From NCBI RefSeq assembly GCF_030296555.1, contig NZ_AP027728.1, positions 1,302,001 to 1,366,000 of the forward strand: DNA of 64,000 nucleotides, in the 5' to 3' direction. Positions 44,809 through 56,027 of the stretch are shown here, piece by piece. Position 1 is the stretch's first letter; every line of letters begins with the position of its first letter. The notes beneath the pieces were generated by a model. The model made no database searches and had not been told where the DNA came from. It saw only the letters and a program-made list of their open reading frames with translations. This stretch comes from Microbacterium suwonense (GTDB lineage Bacteria > Actinomycetota > Actinomycetes > Actinomycetales > Microbacteriaceae). A program made the position numbers and the translations under genes.

Positions 44809-44892
44809 GATCTGCTCCTTCCAGGCGCATCATCAGAGTGACAAGTCAGTCTGTGCTTTTCATATGGCGAAGATGGATGTCCGCTATGGTCT

Positions 44893-44898
44893 TAGCCT
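44893..44898 (+). promoter_or_regulatory. Candidate -10 box (TAGCCT) giving a leaderless aminotransferase mRNA
   Basis: TAGCCT ends seven bases before ATG 44906, and no Shine-Dalgarno precedes that ATG, so transcription would begin at or next to the start codon. No -35 is clear. The 97-base gap is shared with the divergent htrA-like gene. Confidence 0.35.
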
Positions 44899-44905
44899 GT
44901 TCTGC

Positions 44906-46105
44906 ATGGACAACATTCCCGGTGCCTGGCGGCGAACCGCCGCAGGAGCAGGTCTGCTCTCCCCCGCGGGAGAGGTCGCGCCCACCATCTTCGCAGAGAT
45001 GTCGGCCGCTGCGGTGCGATTCGATGCGATCAATCTCGGGCAGGGCTTTCCCGATGAAGACGGCCCCGCGGCGGTGCTCGAGGCTGCGCGGGAAGCCATC
45101 GCGCAGGGCGCGAATCAGTATCCGCCCGGGCGCGGAATCCCCGACCTGCGCACCGCTGTCAGCGAGCATCAGCAGCGCTTCTACGGGCTGGTCGTCGACC
45201 CCGACACCGAGGTGCTGGTCACGGCGGGGGCGACCGAGGCGCTGACGGCCGCACTGCTCGCGCTGATCGACTCCCCCGACGACGAGGTGGTCGTCTTCGA
45301 GCCCTATTACGACTCCTACGCTGCAGTCGTGGCGCTGGCCGGCGCCCGGCTGCGCACCGTGCCGCTGCGGCGCCCCGATTTCCAGCCCGATCTCGATCGG
45401 CTGGCCTCCGTCGTGAACGACCGCACCCGGATCATCCTCGTGAACGACCCGCACAATCCGACCGGTGCAGTGTTCGCATCCGAGGTGCAGACCGAGATCG
45501 TGCGCCTGGCGCAGAAGCACGACGCGATCATCGTCACCGACGAGGTGTACGAGCACCTGTCCTTCCACGCCCCGCACGTGCCGATCGCCACCCTGCCCGG
45601 TGCCGTCGAGCGCACCCTGACGATCTCCTCGGGCGGGAAGACCTTCTCTGCGACGGGCTGGAAGATCGGCTGGGTGCACGGGCCCGCCGAGTTGATCACC
45701 GCGGTGCTCACCGTGAAGCAGTACCTCACCTACGTCAACGGCTCGGCCTTCCAACCGGCGATCGCCGTGGGACTGCGACTGCCCGACTCGTATTTCGCCG
45801 ACGCGGCGGCCGTGCTGCTGCACAAGCACGAGGTGCTCGGCGATGCCCTGCGCACCGCAGGATTCGAGGTGCACTCCCCGCAGGGCGGGTACTTCACCGT
45901 CGCCGATGCCACGGCGCTGGGCGGCGCGGATGCCGCGGAGTTCTGCCGCGCACTGCCGGGCCGGGTGGGAGTGGTCGCCATCCCGATCAGTGCGTTCGTG
46001 GCACCGGAACACCATGCCGGCTATGCCGGCCTGGTGCGGTTCGCGGCATGCAAGCGCATCGAGGTGCTCGAGGAGGCGGCCTCCCGCCTCGCGACGCTGC
46101 GCTGA
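44906..46105 (+). CDS. PLP-dependent class I/II aminotransferase
   Basis: A 399-residue fold-type I aminotransferase: DAINLGQGFPDEDGP, NQYPPGRGIPDLRTAVSEHQ, VTAGATEALTAALLALID, ILVNDPHNPTGAVF, IIVTDEVYEHLSF and SSGGKTFSATGWKIGWVHGP, where the Lys after GG is the PLP Schiff-base residue. LVRFAACKRIEVLEEA near the end holds the substrate-carboxylate Arg. It resembles kynurenine/methionine-type and DapC-like enzymes, so the amino donor is not certain. The open frame continues upstream, but conserved sequence begins at ATG 44906. Confidence 0.9.
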   Translation: MDNIPGAWRRTAAGAGLLSPAGEVAPTIFAEMSAAAVRFDAINLGQGFPDEDGPAAVLEAAREAIAQGANQYPPGRGIPDLRTAVSEHQQRFYGLVVDPDTEVLVTAGATEALTAALLALIDSPDDEVVVFEPYYDSYAAVVALAGARLRTVPLRRPDFQPDLDRLASVVNDRTRIILVNDPHNPTGAVFASEVQTEIVRLAQKHDAIIVTDEVYEHLSFHAPHVPIATLPGAVERTLTISSGGKTFSATGWKIGWVHGPAELITAVLTVKQYLTYVNGSAFQPAIAVGLRLPDSYFADAAAVLLHKHEVLGDALRTAGFEVHSPQGGYFTVADATALGGADAAEFCRALPGRVGVVAIPISAFVAPEHHAGYAGLVRFAACKRIEVLEEAASRLATLR

Positions 46106-46188
46106 CCCCTCGGCTGTTCCTGGCTCCCAGGCCCCCAGCTTCAGGTGGCGCAACACGCCGCATCCGCCCGGCCTGAGGCGACCATTCG

Positions 46189-46208
46189 CGCCCCGCGAAG
46201 GTGGGGCG
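46189..46208. terminator. Small GC hairpin between convergent genes
   Basis: CGCCCC (46189-46194) pairs with GGGGCG (46203-46208) around an eight-base loop, just before the stop of the nitrilase-family gene and 84 bases after the aminotransferase. No U tract. Possible bidirectional termination signal; weak. Confidence 0.3.
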
Positions 46209-46209
46209 A

Positions 46210-47015
46210 TCAGCCCTTCGGCGAGACGACGTAGCGACGCAGGCGCAGCACGGGGTTGATCTCGCGGGTGCGGGCGATCAGCTGAGGATCGACGGATGCC
46301 AGGGCGATGCCCTCCCCGCGCTGACCCCTGCGACGACGACCCCCTGGGGGTCGATCACCTGGGAAAGGCCGACGCCGATGGGCGCCGGGTGATCTGCGGC
46401 GATCACATAGGTGGTGTTCTCGATGGCGCGGGCGGTCAGCAGCGTGTTCCAGTGGTGCTCCTTGAGCGCACCGCGTACCCATTCGGCCGGCACGATCAGG
46501 GCATCCGCCCCGGCGTCCACCAGCGTGCGCGCCACCTCGGGAAAGCGCAGGTCGTAGCAGGTCATCATGCCGAACCGGATGCCGTCGACGTCGAACACCG
46601 AGGTCTGACCCGCCTCACCCGCCTCGATCCACGCAGACTCGGTCTGCCCGAAGGCATCGTAGAGGTGCTGCTTGCGGTACATCGCCTGCACCCCGGCATC
46701 CGACACCGCGACCAGGGTGTTGCGCACCCGACCGGCATCCGCCTGCTCGATCAGCCCTGCGACGACCACGACGTCATGCTCGGCGGCGAGACGCCGAAGC
46801 GCCTGCGCGAAGGGACCGTCGAGGGTCTCGGCGTTGGCCGCGAGCGAGTCGTCCATCGGGTCGGTGAAGAAGCTGGCGTACTCCGGAAGCACGATCACGC
46901 GGGCGCCGCGGGCCGCGGCCTCGGTGACGAGCTCGGTCACGCGCCGGATGTTGGACCCGCGGGAATCCGTGGGAGCGAACTGGCAGACGGCGACGAGCGG
47001 AGCGGATGCGGACAT
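46210..47015 (-). CDS. Carbon-nitrogen hydrolase (nitrilase superfamily); one-base frameshift at 46314-46317
   Basis: The Glu-Lys-Cys triad is complete: VIVLPEYASFF (Glu), YRKQHLYDAFG (Lys) and MMTCYDLRFPEVA (Cys). The last ~35 residues are in another frame. A fifth C at 46314-46317 joins them as GVSAGEGIALASVDPQLI and gives 268 residues, the usual length. ATG 47015 starts the protein at the conserved VAVCQFAP strand. It hydrolyses an amide (possibly an omega-amidase-like or deaminated-glutathione-like substrate); the exact substrate is not readable. Confidence 0.88.
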
Positions 47016-47082
47016 ATGCCCATCCTCGCACCCGCCTCCCGCAACGGGCATAGCCTGGTGGCGACCCGAGGAAGGAAACCCC

Positions 47083-47429
47083 ATGACCGACTCCCCTACC
47101 CGTCCCGCAGCCCTGAGCTGATCCGACGTCGCCGCCAGCTCGTGCCCGACACCACGGCCGCGTTCGAGGCGTTCAGCAAGCAGGTCTTCGCCGCCGGTGC
47201 GCTGGATGAGACGACCAAGCAGCTCATCGCCGTCGCCGTCGCCCACGTCACGCAGTGCCCGTACTGCATCGACGGCCATACGAAGCAGGCATCCCGCAAG
47301 GGAGCCACGGACGAGCAGATCATGGAGGCGATCTGGGTCGCCGCGGAGATGCGGGCGGGTGGCGCCTACGCGCACTCCGTGGTCGCGCTGAACGCCCTGG
47401 ATGCTGCGCACGGTCACTCGCACGAGTAG
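47083..47429 (+). CDS. AhpD/carboxymuconolactone decarboxylase-like protein; one-base frameshift at 47093-47096
   Basis: ATG 47083 follows AGGAAGGA at good spacing, but its frame stops after 12 codons. A fifth C at 47093-47096 joins it to the conserved frame (MTDSPYPSRSPELIRRRRQ) for a 115-residue protein. VTQCPYCIDGHTKQASRKGA carries the CXXC-X3-H active site of AhpD-like peroxidase partners; MEAIWVAAEMRAGGAYAHSV is a typical helix. Predicted role: thiol-based peroxide or redox chemistry. A TAGCCT at 47051-47056 may be its -10 box. The strong terminator at 47483 follows. Confidence 0.82.
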
Positions 47430-47482
47430 CGAGGTCGCCTGCGTGTGAGCGCCACGGCTGAGCGGCAGCCGCCGCGCATGCG

Positions 47483-47522
47483 AAAGGCCCCTGATCCGGA
47501 TTTCTCCTGATCAGGGGCCTTT
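47483..47522. terminator. Strong bidirectional intrinsic terminator
   Basis: AAAGGCCCCTGATC (47483-47496) and GATCAGGGGCCTTT (47509-47522) are perfect 14-base complements around a 12-base loop, with A and T ends on both sides. It lies between the AhpD-like gene and the convergent initiator tRNA and can serve both. Confidence 0.9.
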
Positions 47523-47539
47523 CTTGTGTCGCATTCTCG

Positions 47540-47613
47540 TTGCGGGGGCAGGATTTGAACCTACGACCTCCGGGTTATGAGCCCGGCGAGCTACCGAACT
47601 GCTCCACCCCGCG
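47540..47613 (-). tRNA. Initiator tRNA-fMet (anticodon CAU)
   Basis: A full cloverleaf can be drawn: acceptor CGCGGGG/CCCCGCA, D stem GAGC/GCTC, anticodon stem CCGGG/CCCGG with loop CTCATAA, T arm GTAGG-TTCAAAT-CCTGC, discriminator A. The C1-A72 mismatch and the three G-C pairs next to the anticodon loop identify the initiator rather than elongator methionine tRNA. CCA is not encoded. Confidence 0.95.
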
Positions 47614-47718
47614 GCACGTCTTATAGCCTAACACGCTCCAGATCCCGGGGCTAATCGAGCAGGGTCCGCGATACACGCGGGCGTGTCGACCTTTCGGCGC
47701 CCATGCCGGGACATTCGC

Positions 47719-47767
47719 GGGGCCCATATGGTCGTCTCCCGGCGAGGGAAGCGACCATATGGGCCCC
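47719..47767. repeat. Perfect 16-bp inverted repeat (large hairpin) downstream of the UPF0182 gene
   Basis: GGGGCCCATATGGTCG (47719-47734) and CGACCATATGGGCCCC (47752-47767) are perfect complements around a 17-base loop. It lies 33 bases past the end of the UPF0182 gene and 106 bases upstream of the tRNA. It has no U tract. It may be a U-less terminator, or a mobile/repetitive palindrome. The rest of the 47614-47799 gap shows nothing recognisable. Confidence 0.75.
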
Positions 47768-47799
47768 ACGAAGCAGAGTTCCGAATCGCGAGCTCCGGG

Positions 47800-50721
47800 T
47801 CAGTCCTGATCCTCCAGCGCAAGGAGCTTCTCGATCGCGGCGGTGAGCTTCTTGTCCTGGGCGGCGAACTCCGTCAGGTCGCCGGCCTTCAGCGCGGCCT
47901 CACGTGCCGTCAGCGCCTCCTTGGCATCCGACAGCGCCTGCGCCACGGCATCCGACGGTGGCGCGGTAGTGCCGCCCTCGTCCGGCGGCGTCGTCTCGCC
48001 CCCATCGGGCGGCGTGGTGCCCTCGTCATCGGGCGGCGTCACGCCCTCATCGCCGCCGACCGCGCCGGCATCGCCGCCGAAGAGCGCATCGAGCGCCTCG
48101 GTCAGCGTGTCCTCGAACGCGACCCTGTCGCCGAACGCGACCAGGATCTTGCGGAGGTTCGGCAGCTTCGTGCCCTCGGAGGACTGCACGAACACCGGCT
48201 GCACATACAGCAGTCCGCCGCCGACCGGAAGGGTCAGCAGGTTGCCGTACTTCACCTCGGACTTACCGATCGTGAGCACGTTGAGCTTCTCGGCGACCGT
48301 GGCATCGGAGTCGAAGGTGTTCTGCACCTGGCCGGGCCCGGGCACCGTGGTGGAGGTGTCGATCTCCAGCATCCGCAGCTTTCCGTAGTCCGGATCCTTG
48401 ACACCGGCCGTCGACCCGGCGTCGGAGTCCACCGCCAGGTAGCCCATCAGCACCTGTCTGCTCTCGCCGGCCCCGTCGGCGGGGATGAAGGTCGAGAACA
48501 TCGAGAAGCGCGGCTCGTCCTGACCGGGCATCTTCATCGACAGGTAGTACGGCGGCTGCAGCTGCGACTTGATGCGCGGGTCCTCCGGCGTCTGCCAGCG
48601 GTTGTCCTCCTGGGCGAAGGAGCCCGCGTCATCGATGTGGTAGACGCCGAGCATCGCCCGCTGCACCTTGAACAGGTCGGTCGGATAGCGCACGTGGCTG
48701 ATCAGGTCGGCCGACATCTCGCTGATCGGCTTGACCGTGGCCGGGTAGACCTTCTGCCAGGCCTGGAGGATCGGATCCTCAGCGTCCCAGGCATACAGGT
48801 TCACGGAGCCGTCGTAGGCGTCGACGGTGGCCTTGACCGAGTTGCGGATGTAGTTGATGTTGTCAAACGCGACGGTGGATGCCGGGGTGTTCGCGTCGGC
48901 GATGGCATCGCGCAGACTGACCGTCTTGGAGTACGGGTACGCCGAGCTGGTCGTGAAGCCGTCGACGATCCACACGATGTGGCCGTCCACCACGCTCGGG
49001 TACGGGTCGTGATCCAGAGTCAGGTACGGGGCGACCTTCTGCACGCGGGTGAGCGGATCGCGGTCGTACAGGATCTGCGACTCGGAGTTGACCAGGTTCG
49101 AGAACAGGATCTGCTCCGACTGGAACTTCAGCGCGTACAGCAGCTTCGTGAACGTGTCGCCGATGCGCGGCCCGCCGTCTCCCGTGAACGTGGTCTTGGT
49201 GTCGGTGCTGTCGCTGTCCTGACCGCGGGGATAGTCGATCTCCACCGGCTTGGTGCCCTCGGGGGCACCGACGATGGAGTATTCCGGCGAGGACTCACCG
49301 AAGTACACCCGCGGCTGGAACTTCTCGCTCTCGCTCAGGAAGCCCGAGGTGGGGATGCCCTGTTCGAGGAAAACCGGCTCACCGTCGGAGGTGCGCTCGT
49401 TGCCCGCCATCGCGACCAGCCCATAGCCGTGCGTGTACACGGCGGTGCGGTTGTTCCAGCTGTCACCGGCGCCGAGCTTGGTCATGTCCAGGTCACGCAC
49501 CGAGACGACCGTGTCCTGGGACTTGCCGTCGATCGTGTAGCGATCCACATCCAGCTCAGGGGCGAACTGGTAGTAGGAGCGGTACTGCTCCAGCTGCCGC
49601 ACGGTCGGTCCGATCACGGCCGGGTCCATGATGCGCACGGATGCCGTGGTGTCGGCGTCGGCGCGCAGCTGACCGGCGGCCGTGTCAGTCGTCGCCTTGA
49701 ACGGAGTGACCTCCATGTCATCGACACCGAACGCCTGCTTGGTGGCCTTGATGTTCCGCTCGTAGTACTGCGCCTGATAGCTGTTCTCGTTCGGCTTTAC
49801 CTGGAAGGTGGTGACCACCCAGGGGTAGCCCATGCCCACCACGAGCGAGGCGACGACGAACAATCCGGTCGCCGCGAGCGGGAAGCGCCAGCGGCCGATC
49901 GCCGCGGTCACCAGGAACAGCACGGCCACGACAGCCGCGATGATCGACAGGATCGCCAGGCCCGGGATGGTGGCGTGCACGCCGGTGTACCCTGCGCCGG
50001 TGATGCGCCCCTCGGGCTGCACCAGGGTGAGGTAGCGATCCAGCCACAGGCTCACCGCCTGCACGGCCAGGTAGATCCCGGCCAGGATGGCCAGCTGGAT
50101 GCGGGCCGGCTTCGAGATGCGCAGCTCGCGGTGGCCGACGCGCACCGAGCCGTACAGGTACGACACCAGCGCGGTGATCACCAGGCACAGCAGCAGCACG
50201 GCCGAGACGAACGCGAGCAGCATCGAGTAGAACGGCATCGCGAACAGGTAGAACCCGGTGTCGACGCCGAACTCGGGGTCGACGGTCGTGGTGGTCACGC
50301 CGTTCGCCCATAGCCACACGGTCTTCCAGTTGCCCGCGGCGGCGAATCCGGCGAAGATGCCGAAGAACACCGGCATGCCCCACATGGCCAGTCTGCGCAG
50401 CGGCTCGATGACCTCCTGATAGCGATCAAGCTGCGAGCTCAGCCGCACGTACACCGGTCGCAACCGGTAGGCGAGCTGGATGCACAGGAAGATCGGCAGC
50501 GCCATGCCGAGGAATCCCACCGCGAACATCGACACGGTCGCGAACCACTGCGTGGTCAGCACCGTCGTGAATGTCAGCTGGTCGAACCAGAGATATTCGG
50601 TGTACAGCGACGCGAAGATGAAGAACGCCACGATCAGGGCGACGATGATCGCCACCGACACCGTGAGGATCCGACGGGATGCGCTGTGCGTGGCCGCGGG
50701 AGAAGAAGAGGAGGTGGTCAC
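47800..50721 (-). CDS. UPF0182 family large membrane protein
   Basis: A 973-residue protein, uninterrupted over 2.9 kb. Seven hydrophobic segments occupy residues ~20-330 (ILTVSVAIIVALIVAFFIFA, LWFDQLTFTTVLTTQWF and so on), followed by a large extracytoplasmic domain with the family stretches YYERNIKATKQAFGVDDME, QLEQYRSYYQFAPELDVDRY, NRTAVYTHGYGLVAMAGNER and ESEKFQPRVYFGESSPEYSI. The C-terminal 100 residues are a Thr/Pro/Asp-rich linker and a helical end. Function unknown. The gene is conserved next to the PDZ-Lon protease in actinobacteria. GTG 50721 appears leaderless. Confidence 0.93.
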   Translation of the reverse strand: MTTSSSSPAATHSASRRILTVSVAIIVALIVAFFIFASLYTEYLWFDQLTFTTVLTTQWFATVSMFAVGFLGMALPIFLCIQLAYRLRPVYVRLSSQLDRYQEVIEPLRRLAMWGMPVFFGIFAGFAAAGNWKTVWLWANGVTTTTVDPEFGVDTGFYLFAMPFYSMLLAFVSAVLLLCLVITALVSYLYGSVRVGHRELRISKPARIQLAILAGIYLAVQAVSLWLDRYLTLVQPEGRITGAGYTGVHATIPGLAILSIIAAVVAVLFLVTAAIGRWRFPLAATGLFVVASLVVGMGYPWVVTTFQVKPNENSYQAQYYERNIKATKQAFGVDDMEVTPFKATTDTAAGQLRADADTTASVRIMDPAVIGPTVRQLEQYRSYYQFAPELDVDRYTIDGKSQDTVVSVRDLDMTKLGAGDSWNNRTAVYTHGYGLVAMAGNERTSDGEPVFLEQGIPTSGFLSESEKFQPRVYFGESSPEYSIVGAPEGTKPVEIDYPRGQDSDSTDTKTTFTGDGGPRIGDTFTKLLYALKFQSEQILFSNLVNSESQILYDRDPLTRVQKVAPYLTLDHDPYPSVVDGHIVWIVDGFTTSSAYPYSKTVSLRDAIADANTPASTVAFDNINYIRNSVKATVDAYDGSVNLYAWDAEDPILQAWQKVYPATVKPISEMSADLISHVRYPTDLFKVQRAMLGVYHIDDAGSFAQEDNRWQTPEDPRIKSQLQPPYYLSMKMPGQDEPRFSMFSTFIPADGAGESRQVLMGYLAVDSDAGSTAGVKDPDYGKLRMLEIDTSTTVPGPGQVQNTFDSDATVAEKLNVLTIGKSEVKYGNLLTLPVGGGLLYVQPVFVQSSEGTKLPNLRKILVAFGDRVAFEDTLTEALDALFGGDAGAVGGDEGVTPPDDEGTTPPDGGETTPPDEGGTTAPPSDAVAQALSDAKEALTAREAALKAGDLTEFAAQDKKLTAAIEKLLALEDQD

Positions 50722-50727
50722 CCTGCC

Positions 50728-50733
50728 ATACTA
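50728..50733 (-). promoter_or_regulatory. Candidate -10 box (TAGTAT on minus strand) for the UPF0182 gene
   Basis: TAGTAT ends six bases before GTG 50721, so the transcript would begin at or next to the start codon. No -35 is obvious. Confidence 0.4.
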
Positions 50734-50781
50734 TGCAGGCCGGCTATGGACTGACTCCCGGTTCCGCTCAGCGCGGACGGA

Positions 50782-51876
50782 TCAGCGGACGGATGCCGTG
50801 CACACCGGCAGCTTCGAGGTATCGCCGTCCTCGGCGATCACCTTCAGGATGTCCAGCGACTCATCCAGGCTTCCGGTGCGATACACCTGCAGACCGTCCG
50901 GGATGTGTCCGACGACCTCGTCGCAGTTACTCTCCGGAGCCAGGAAGACGGTGGCGCCGGCATCCAGCGCCCCGTACAGCTTCTGACGGATGCCGCCGAT
51001 CGGCCCCACCTCTCCGGCCGCGTCGATCGTGCCGGTGCCGGCCACTTTCTTCCCGCCGTTGAGCTCGCCGGGAGTGAGCGTGTCGATGATCCCGAGCGCG
51101 AACATCATCCCGGCGCTCGGCCCGCCCACGTTGTCCAGCTGCAGTCGGACGTCGATCGGGAAGTCGTAGTCGGTGGTCAGGGAGATACCGATCAGCCAGA
51201 CCGTCGCGCCATCGGCATCCGTCGTCTTCTGCGGCGTGATCGCCACAGTGCGGGTCTCGCCGTCCCGCAGCACGCTCAATTCGACCTCCGCGCCCTTCGC
51301 CTTCTGAATCGCGTCGCGCAGCAGCGTCGCCGAATCGACATCGGCCCCATCGACCGCCAGGATCCGATCGCCTTCCTGCAGGTTTCCCTCTGCGGGCGAT
51401 CCCTCGATCACGCTGACCACCTCGACCTGGGCGCCCACGTCATAGCCCAATTCGGTCAGCGCGGCGGCCGTCGCTTCGTGCTGGGAATCGACCATCAGCG
51501 CCGCATTGCGCTCATCGCGCTGCTCGCTGGTCACCCCCTCGGGGAACACCGCGTCGATCGGAACCACCGCTCGGGTGGGATCGAACCAGGCCAGCGCGAG
51601 CTCGAACCAGGTGGGCGTGCGCTGCCTGTTTCCGACCGTCTGCACCGTCAGCAGGTCCAGAGAGCCGCCCGTGGGATATGTCTTCGCTCCGTCGACTTCG
51701 ATCAGCGGCACCTCAGTGCCATCGGCGCCGAGAGCCGTGCCGAGGGTGTCGAAAACCGGGCCGGGGCGCTGGATCACGTACTGGGTCGGGATGAAGGTCA
51801 GCCCGACCAGCGCGACCAGCGCGACGCTCAGAGCGACGACGCCGACGGTCGTGCCGTTGCTGCGGCGTGATGACAC
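50782..51876 (-). CDS. Membrane-anchored PDZ domain / Lon-type (S16) protease
   Basis: A 364-residue protein. One N-terminal membrane helix (GVVALSVALVALVGLTFIPT), a PDZ domain (about residues 130-215: VSVIEGSPAEGNLQEGDRIL) and a Lon-like proteolytic domain (about 230-350) with VGGPSAGMMFALGIID (catalytic Ser) and GPIGGIRQKLYGALDAG (catalytic Lys). YlbL-type architecture. It probably cleaves membrane or exported proteins. GTG 51876 is chosen because GGAGG lies five bases before it; the frame is open further upstream without conserved sequence. Confidence 0.92.
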   Translation of the reverse strand: MSSRRSNGTTVGVVALSVALVALVGLTFIPTQYVIQRPGPVFDTLGTALGADGTEVPLIEVDGAKTYPTGGSLDLLTVQTVGNRQRTPTWFELALAWFDPTRAVVPIDAVFPEGVTSEQRDERNAALMVDSQHEATAAALTELGYDVGAQVEVVSVIEGSPAEGNLQEGDRILAVDGADVDSATLLRDAIQKAKGAEVELSVLRDGETRTVAITPQKTTDADGATVWLIGISLTTDYDFPIDVRLQLDNVGGPSAGMMFALGIIDTLTPGELNGGKKVAGTGTIDAAGEVGPIGGIRQKLYGALDAGATVFLAPESNCDEVVGHIPDGLQVYRTGSLDESLDILKVIAEDGDTSKLPVCTASVR

Positions 51877-51948
51877 GTGACCTCCGGGCGTTCGCGAGCG
51901 GCGTACAGGGATCCGTGCTTCTCGGAGCGGAGCACAGGATCGTGTGAC

Positions 51949-51969
51949 TAGCGTAGAGCGCACACGCTA
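51949..51969 (+). promoter_or_regulatory. Candidate -10 box (TAGCGT) within a small inverted repeat, upstream of the Zincin_2 gene
   Basis: TAGCGT (51949-51954) fits the local -10 pattern and pairs with ACGCTA (51964-51969). It lies in the 118-base gap between the divergent PDZ-Lon gene and the Zincin_2 gene (ATG 51995). The repeat might be an operator, but that is speculation. Confidence 0.3.
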
Positions 51970-51994
51970 CGGGCATGCTGAGAGGGCGATACGC

Positions 51995-53410
51995 ATGGCA
52001 GACGACGATCAGGACCCTTCCGACTTCGAGGAGATGCTGCGCCGGATGATGTCGGGCGGGCAGTTCGATCCCGAGGCGCTGCGCGAGGTGCTCTCGAACA
52101 TGCAGGGCGACGGGTTCGACCCGAACATGATGTCGGGCATCATGGCGCAGATGAAGGGGATGTTCTCCGGCGATCCATGGCAGAACGCCGAGCAGCAGGC
52201 GCTGCACCTCGCCAATCGCGACGGACTGAGCATCACCAGCGGCGCGCAGTCGTCCCTGGCGGACGCCTTCGGTCTGGCGAACCTGTGGCTGAGCGAGGCC
52301 ACCACGATCTCGGAGCTGACCTCGACCCCGCAGGCGATGACCCGCGGCGAGTGGGTGCAGAAGACCCTTCCGGTGTGGAAGGAGATCGCCTCGCCCGTCT
52401 CGACCTCCATCGCCGACGCGCTCACCGACGCCCTGCAGACACAGGTGCCTGAAGAGATGCAGGGCATGGTGCAGGGCGCCGGCGAGCTGATGCGCGGCCT
52501 GGGCGGCTCGCTGTTCGCCACGCAGTTCGGGCAGGTGCTCGGCCGGCTCTCGCTCGAGGTCGTCTCGGGGGAGACGTCGGCATCCCGGTGCTCCCGGCGG
52601 GGACCGCCGCGGTCATCCCGCAGAACATCGCCGCTTTCGGAGAGGGGCTGGAGGTCCCCGAGGATCAGATCGCCCTGTATCTGGCAGTGCGCGAACTGGC
52701 CTACGCGCGGCTGTACCGGCACGCGAAATGGCTGCACCTGCACGTGCTGTCGCAGATCACCGACTTCGCGCGCGGAGTGACCGTCGACATCGATGCGCTC
52801 GAGGACGTCGCCTCGCGCCTGGATCCCACCGATCCCGAGGAAGCTGCGCGCCGCGATCGAGGGCGGGGCGCTGCTGCCTGCACAGACCGAGGCGCAGCGC
52901 GAGGCGCTCACCCGCCTGGAGAACCTGATCGCGACGATCGACGGCTGGGTGGACGTCGTCACCGGCCAGGCCATCGCGCGGCTCCCCGACGGCGCACGGC
53001 TCGCCGAAGCAGCCCGGCGCCGCCGCGCGGTCGGCGGTCCGGCCGAGGACGCACTGGGCGCGCTGGTGGGGCTGAAGCTGCGTCCGCGTCGACTGCGAGA
53101 GGCGTCGGCGATGTGGCAGGCGGTGACGGATGCCGTCGGCATCGCCGCCCGCGACACGCTGTGGGACTACCCCGATCTCATGCCGCTCTCCAGCGACATC
53201 GACGATCCGTCCGCCCTCATCGAGCGCCTGCAGGCGCTGCAGCGCGGTGAGACCCCCGCTGCGGACGAGTTCGACGAGGCGCTCGCCCGCCTGCTGGACG
53301 GCGAGGACTTCCCGAACGACGACGCCCCGAACGACGACGCCCCGAACGACGACGCCCCGAACAAGGACGCCCCCGAAGACGACGCCCCCGAAGGACCCAC
53401 CCCGGTCTGA
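51995..53410 (+). CDS. Zincin_2 (DUF2342) metalloprotease-like protein; one lost and one gained base
   Basis: MADDDQDPSDFEEMLRRMMS opens a Met-rich N-terminus; ADAFGLANLWLSEATTI and GGSLFATQFGQVLGRLSLEV are family stretches. A sixth G at 52567-52571 joins this to GGDVGIPVLPAGTAAVIPQN and the putative metal-site helix RELAYARLYRHAKWLHLHV. A surplus G at 52837-52840 then has to be removed (DPEKLRAAIEGG) to reach the C-terminal part. The composite is 471 residues. The tail is a 15-bp tandem repeat coding an Asn/Asp/Ala/Pro-rich end. The family is annotated as metalloprotease from fold similarity; activity is unproven. It is divergent from the PDZ-Lon gene, as in other actinobacteria. Confidence 0.8.
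53318..53392 (+). repeat. Five tandem 15-bp units in the Zincin_2 C-terminus
   Basis: Three identical units GACGACGCCCCGAAC (53318-53362) are followed by two variants (53363-53377, 53378-53392). They encode repeating DDAPN/KDAPE/DDAPE. In-frame unit changes would alter only the length of an acidic disordered tail. Confidence 0.9.
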
Positions 53411-53431
53411 TTCGCCGAAACCCCCTCTGCG

Positions 53432-53477
53432 CGTCGAGACCCCTCATGAATTGCGCGATTCATGAGGGGCCTCGACG
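53432..53477. repeat. 20-bp near-perfect inverted repeat after the Zincin_2 gene
   Basis: The arms 53432-53451 and 53458-53477 match with one mismatch around loop TGCGCG, with core ACCCCTCATGAAT/ATTCATGAGGGG. An outer imperfect pair (about 53411-53427 and 53482-53499) could extend the stem. It lies 22 bases past the stop. It may terminate transcription or be a dispersed palindromic element. Nothing else is seen in the 53411-53595 gap. Confidence 0.75.
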
Positions 53478-53595
53478 CTGGTGAGGGGTCTCGGCGGAAG
53501 GTGACTGGTTCTGCACAGGCGGGGGATCGTGAGGATTCATCCACAGATCTCCCAAACACGGCCCGCGGATGCCGGTGGACGCCCAGAATCGGGGT

Positions 53596-56026
<2,431 letters not shown>

Positions 56027-56027
<1 letters not shown>

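Noticed and set aside
47683-50313. An 876-codon open frame antisense to the UPF0182 gene
   Set aside because: It is a mirror of GC-rich coding sequence: His/Arg/Gly-rich with no domain or ribosome site, while the minus strand carries clear UPF0182 motifs.
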